Shown piece by piece: positions 18,781 to 25,332 of a stretch of DNA of 25,332 nt. The position numbers and the translations under genes were made by a program. The DNA lies in contig CALSCO010002095.1 of the NCBI GenBank assembly GCA_943704415.1, positions 1-25,332 on the forward strand. Reading direction: 5' to 3'. The notes beneath the pieces were generated by a model. It was not told the origin of the DNA. It made no database searches and was given only the letters and a program-made list of their open reading frames with translations. The stretch is from Parvularia atlantis (lineage: Eukaryota > Opisthokonta > Rotosphaerida). Numbering within the stretch: the stretch's first letter is position 1; every line of letters begins with the position of its first letter.

Positions 18781-21700
18781 TTAGCTGAGTGCGGCGCGCA
18801 GGTCCGTCAGCTGCACGTGCACAAAGATGGACGCTTGGTGGATGCGGTTGTTCTTCTGGTCAATCAGCGGCACGTGCCGGTGCCCTGCGCGCCGCAGCTC
18901 CGGTCAGGCTGCGGCCCACGAAGGGATGCGGCGGGCGCACCGGGGCCGACGGCCAACAGCGGCATGATATACTGCCCGACGTACTTGTCGGACGTGAAGT
19001 CCTTGTCGATCACGAGGAAGCGCAGCAGCGCGTGGTCGGGCTCCTTGATGTCGAGTTCAAACTTCTTGTCGAACGACGGATTCCAGCCGTTGTCCTGCCC
19101 GCCCGCCGTCAACAACTCGCTGCGCCCTCGCGCTCGCCACGCGTACGCACCTCCACGTGCGGCGTCCGCACTTTCTTCGAGTCAACCTCGGTGCCCAGGA
19201 TCTCGATCTCGACATACGGGTCGAGGATGTCGCCCTTGCCCTCCTGCTTCGGCAGCTGGTACGCGCTGATCACGTGGATGCTCAGGCGCTTGGCCGGCTA
19301 ACGCGCGGCCGCGCGCGTCAGCACGTGGCCGGCCCGCGGTCGGGCGCACCGTCGGCTTGGCCGTGGGCGAGCGCAGGTACTCAGGCTTGAGCACGTAGCC
19401 GCACCCGCCGTTGTCTTGGAAGAAGCCCACGTTCATGAGCATCGGCTTGTCGAGCGTCTGGTAGTTGAGCGCGGCCTGACCAGTGGCGGTGAGCGAGCAC
19501 ACATCGCACCGCACCGCACGGCACGGCGCCGCGCACCATCTGACACCCGGCCTGCCAGTGGACGCGCGGGTCAAAGTTGGACGAGTCCGTGCGTGAGCCG
19601 GCGGGGTAGATGCGCGCGATGTGTAGCCTGGTCATGCTGTCGCGGCCGGCGCGGTCAGCTCGCGGGGCGCGGCCGACGTAGGCGGACGCACGCGACGTAG
19701 TTGCCCAGGTTGGTCGCCGACAGGTTGAGCGACTTCTTCTCGGCGATCGAGTACATCTCGTCAAAGTTGCGGTTGGCGATCGCGGCCTCGATCGACTTGA
19801 AGTGCGCCGACTTGGTGTAGATTACGAGCGACGTGAGCTCCTCGGCCCACTGGCGGCGCGGTGCGGGCGCGTGTCAGCGCACGCCACGGCGCAACACGGC
19901 TACCAGCACCACCTTGCCCCGCCGCGAGGTGGACGACGTGCTGTTGGTGCGTGAGCGTCCGGTCGAGACCTTGGACGTGGACGACGCGCGACTGAGGTTG
20001 GCGTCGGTCTTGACTGCGCGCGGCGTGCACGCATGTGAGCGGGCGTGCGCGTGCGGGCGGGAAAGGGGCGACAAACTGGACGTGATGATGGCGCTGACGG
20101 GCCGCTTGTCGCCCTCACTGCCGCGAGCCGTGCAGCGTGAGCAAACGAGCGCCGTGGCGCGCGGTGCCGTCGTACCTTTTCATCACCGGCGTGGACGGCT
20201 TAGAGCTCTCGGGCGTGATCGGCGGCGTGTCGAGGATCGGCGTGCTCATCGGCCGCGGTGTCTTGGTGAGCGCCGACTTATCCTGGCGCGCGGCGCGGCT
20301 CAGCGGCGCGCGGCGCAAGGCGAGGCGCGCAGGGGCGCACCTTGCCATTGGGCGAGACAGGCGTCGCGGGCACGTCGTCGTCGTCGCTCTCCTCGTCGTC
20401 CTCGTCGTCGGCCTCTGTTGCGCGCACATCACTGAGATCAACGCCCGTTGACGCGCGCACACGGCTGCCACCGCACCGCTCACGCGCCGCACGGTCGACT
20501 TGGCCTTGATGAGGATCTGGGCGCAACGGCAAACGCGGTCAGCCAAACAATCACCACCAGCCGCAGCCGTGCCTTGTGTCGCAGCGCCTCGGGCGACGGC
20601 AGCTCGTGCTCGTTGTCCGACAGCGGCCCCTTGAGCAGCATGTCGCCAAAGATGTCGGTCATGATCTGCGCCCAGGGTGAGCAGACGCCAGCAGCGGCGG
20701 GGCACGAGGGCACCTTGGCCATCGCGATCTGCTGCTTCTTGTTGCAGTGGTTCTCGAGCGACAGGATGACCGGGTACGGCGACGCCACAAAGGCGTACTT
20801 GCGGATCGTCTCAATCACGTCACGGAACTGGATGCTGCGCGTGCTCTCGCGCTCAGAGCGGTGCACGTCATGCCCGGCGTGATCGCACCGCGTCGTGAGC
20901 GTGTGGCCGTGCGTGATGATCGGCTCGTTGCCCGAACCGTCCCAACAGTCCAGCTCAAGGCACCGGCAGCTGCACAACGCACGCGCGGGCGGTCAGCAGC
21001 CACGCTGGCTGTGCCGTACGAGGCGCACCCCAGCTGCAGTGCGCGCACGTAGGCCTCCACGGACGACTTGCCGCGCAGCTGATGGAGGACGCGTGAGATC
21101 GGCCGGACGGCAGCTGGGCGCGCACCTGGTGGCCCATCAAATACGTGTTGTGCGAGCTGTTGATGTAGTACGCGGACAGCGGCTGTGTCATATCTTGCGA
21201 GATGCGTGTGCGGTGCAAGTTCATGATCTTGGTCGCCGGGCCCTCCATGAACCTGCGCAGGCACAGCTGATCAGCACGTGCACTCAACGCCGCCCACGCC
21301 TAGAGTACCGCGCAAAGCCCTCGAGCGCGATCGCGTCGGCGCCGTTCGAGTACGGGCGCATGACGGTCTCAAACTGGACGGTGCGCGAGAAGCAGGCTCA
21401 GGGCGCGCGCCATGCTGCGGCACGCAAACGCGTAGCAAAAAAAAAAACGCACGTCCTTGTCGTTCTGAAAGATCATGCCCTGCTTCTCCTCGCAGAACCG
21501 GCGCATGTCAAAGTACGAGATGGCCGCCCACTCTGCCTTGACCATGCTCCGGTAGAGCTGCTGCACCTCGGGACGGAAGCGGAGGTTCTGCGCGGGCCGC
21601 GTTAGCTGCACAGCCGCAACGCAGGGACGCCGTCGCGCGCCGTGCCTTGTAGAAGACGACAAACTCGTTGTAGTCGATGAACCCGCTGCTGTCTTTGTCG

Positions 21701-22803
21701 ATCTTCTGGAAGTCCTTCTTGACCTGCTTGCGCGGGGCCTTGATGTTGAGGGCTGGCGCGGCGCGACGCGCCTGAGCCGGGCCATCGCACGGCACTGCGC
21801 AGCCGCACCCTTGAGCAGCGCGAGCATGTCCTTCAAGTCGACCTTGTTGTCGTTGTTGCGGTCGGCGACTTTCCAGGCCTGGGCGCGGGCGTCACGCGCG
21901 GGAGAGGACGAGGCGCGTCGCGCGGCACCTGCTTCAGGAACGTCTCGAGCGGGTCGGCGTCGCCGTTCAGCTTGGACAGCAGGTGCGTGAGCGTCCCGGC
22001 CCAGAGGTCGCGCTCCTGCGCCACGTCGCGCCGCGTCGGTGCCCCGCAGCCGGCCCGTCGTGCGGGGCGCGCGCACCTCGGGCGAGCCGCAGATGAGGTC
22101 GAGCGTCGCAAAGTGCGCGCCGTAGACGACCGAGAACGAGCAGTCCTCCTTCTCCGGCTCGGGGTAGTGCGAGAACCTGCGCACGGACGGCGCGGCTGAG
22201 CGGGCCGTGTGACGCGCCAGGTGGGCGCGCGCGCACTTCTCGGTCTCCTGGCCGCGGCGGATCTCGCGAATCTCGTCCACGCGCACAATCGACTTGGTCG
22301 CGTGCCTCTTGTCCGGGCCCCAAGTGAGCTCGCGGCGCTCGACGTCGAGGCGGACAAAGCGGACGTGCGGCTTCTGCTTCTCGCAGTACTGCGCGGCGCG
22401 CTCGCGTGTGTGAACGACACGGCCGGCCGGCCGGACGCCCACCCAACGCGCCCACCTTGAGCATCTCCGTGCCCTCGGCCAGGCGCAGCTCCTCGGGCGT
22501 GGGCGCGAATGTGCTCTCGCGCCGCGCCGCCGCGAAGCTCGACGACGTCGGCCGGTTAACGGCCTCCTGCAGCTGCTGCGCTTTCTCGAGGATGAGCGAC
22601 GCGCGCGTCTCGCCCTTCTGCACGGCCGGCGCCGGCTCGGCCTTGGCCTTGCCCTTGCCCTTCTTGTCGGCAGCGGGCGGCGCACTGGTAGCAGACGCGA
22701 CCGGCGCGCTGCCCTTGCCCTTTGACGCCTGGCGGCCGCGCGGCGGCGTCAGGGGCCAGCGGGCTGCCAGCGCGCGCGGGTCGTTCGCCTGAACACGCAC
22801 CAT
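18781..22803 (-). CDS. Phosphoinositide-specific phospholipase C (delta-like)
   Basis: Twenty-four exons give about 900 residues. The N-terminus is Ala/Lys-rich and is followed by a PH-like region (about 110-230: [30 protein letters not shown]). EF-hands follow, with loops [12 protein letters not shown] and [12 protein letters not shown]. The X domain (about 375-520) has catalytic histidines in [13 protein letters not shown] and [10 protein letters not shown], and metal/phosphate residues in CLELDCWDG and VILSLENHC. An acidic, Ser-rich X-Y linker ([13 protein letters not shown]) follows. The Y domain (about 640-760) has [29 protein letters not shown] and GCQM-AALNYQT. C2 (about 770-900) has [14 protein letters not shown] and [10 protein letters not shown]. 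The protein looks whole and active. It should hydrolyse PIP2 to IP3 and DAG in a Ca2+-dependent way. Three introns use GC donors. Confidence 0.95.
20517..20572 (-). other. GC-AG intron 3 in PLC
   Basis: Reading on the minus strand, CACAAG|GCACGGCTGC...GCGCCCAG|ATCCTCATC joins LRHK to ILIKAK, the conserved end of the X domain. No GT donor in phase is available. Confidence 0.85.
21253..21299 (-). other. GC-AG intron 2 in PLC
   Basis: TACTCTAG|GCGTGGGCGG...CTGCGCAG|GTTCATGGAG joins ARYS to RFMEG. The nearby GTGGGC would put the well-conserved downstream exon out of frame, so the GC donor is preferred. Confidence 0.75.
21588..21645 (-). other. GC-AG intron 1 in PLC
   Basis: TACAAG|GCACGGCGCG...CGCGCAG|AACCTC follows the second EF-hand (NEFVVFYK). 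It has a CTAAC branch site. The first nine donor-side bases (AG|GCACGGC) equal those of the exchanger GC intron. Confidence 0.85.
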
Positions 22804-22818
22804 CCTCAAGCCGATGAA

Positions 22819-22850
22819 CCTGATTGGCCAGTCGTGCTGGACCAATCAGG
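22819..22850. promoter_or_regulatory. Inverted pair of CCAAT boxes upstream of PLC
   Basis: CCTGATTGG (22819-22827) and CCAATCAGG (22842-22850) are perfect inverted copies with a 14-bp spacer. They sit 16-47 bp upstream of the PLC start codon. CCAATCA is the consensus bound by NF-Y/HAP complexes. The whole PLC-kinase spacer is only 138 bp, so this is almost certainly the core PLC promoter. Confidence 0.7.
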
Positions 22851-22941
22851 GTGAGCAAGGTGATCGCGACTATCTCACGCCGCGGCCTCGATCTTTTCTT
22901 CTGTTCTGCACGCGAAACACACATGACACGCGTGCGGCCGT

Positions 22942-25332
<2,391 letters not shown>

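Overview
This window is nuclear DNA of a very GC-rich unicellular eukaryote (about 70% GC by eye). Genes are tightly packed on both strands and broken by many tiny introns, mostly about 46-92 nt. Nearly all introns open with GTGCG, carry a CTGAC/CTCAC-type branch site and end in CAG. I placed about 90 introns by keeping reading frame and family motifs intact. The lineage is not settled. A VNX1-type vacuolar exchanger, a KIN1/MARK kinase with a KA1 tail, a delta-type PLC and the branch sites suit an early-diverging fungus; the profilin would also suit an amoebozoan.

Layout, left to right. (1) 174-2343 (+): predicted type II membrane six-hairpin glycosidase whose C-terminus is a glucosidase II beta-like (PRKCSH N-domain) cysteine module. 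(2) 2399-2662 (-): intronless I78-type peptidase inhibitor, sharing a 32-bp start-to-start gap with (3) 2695-3813 (+), a HAD phosphatase. (4) 3849-4528 (-): acidic hypothetical protein. (5) 4682-6300 (-): possible PTB/PH-like adaptor with an Asp run. (6) 6483-6898 (+): pterin-4a-carbinolamine dehydratase. (7) 7175-7690 (-): profilin. (8) 8520-12491 (+): 22-exon VNX1-like YccF+CAX cation/H+ antiporter of 904 residues. (9) 12492-13535: gene-poor, with poly-G, an 8-N gap and a (CT)n microsatellite. (10) 13536-15364 (+): homeodomain protein. (11) 15365-16873: lower-GC, gene-poor stretch with CCGGTATGAG repeats. (12) 16874-about 17617 (-): Ulp1-like cysteine protease with an unresolved 5' end. (13) 18091-18652 (+): small basic/serine protein. 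(14) 18781-22803 (-): complete phosphoinositide-specific PLC. (15) 22942-25332+ (-): KIN1/MARK-type kinase, cut by the right edge.

There are no operons. Several genes touch phosphoinositide, calcium and cytoskeletal biology: PLC makes IP3 and DAG, VNX1/CAX exchangers handle vacuolar cations, profilin binds actin and PIP2, and KIN1/MARK KA1 domains bind acidic lipids. This is probably chance neighbourhood.

The most notable points are the glycosidase-PRKCSH fusion, a recurrent class of GC-AG introns (five well-supported cases, three with donor AG|GCACGGC), a CCAAT-box palindrome just upstream of the PLC start, and a perfect 16-bp alternating-sequence repeat upstream of the exchanger.
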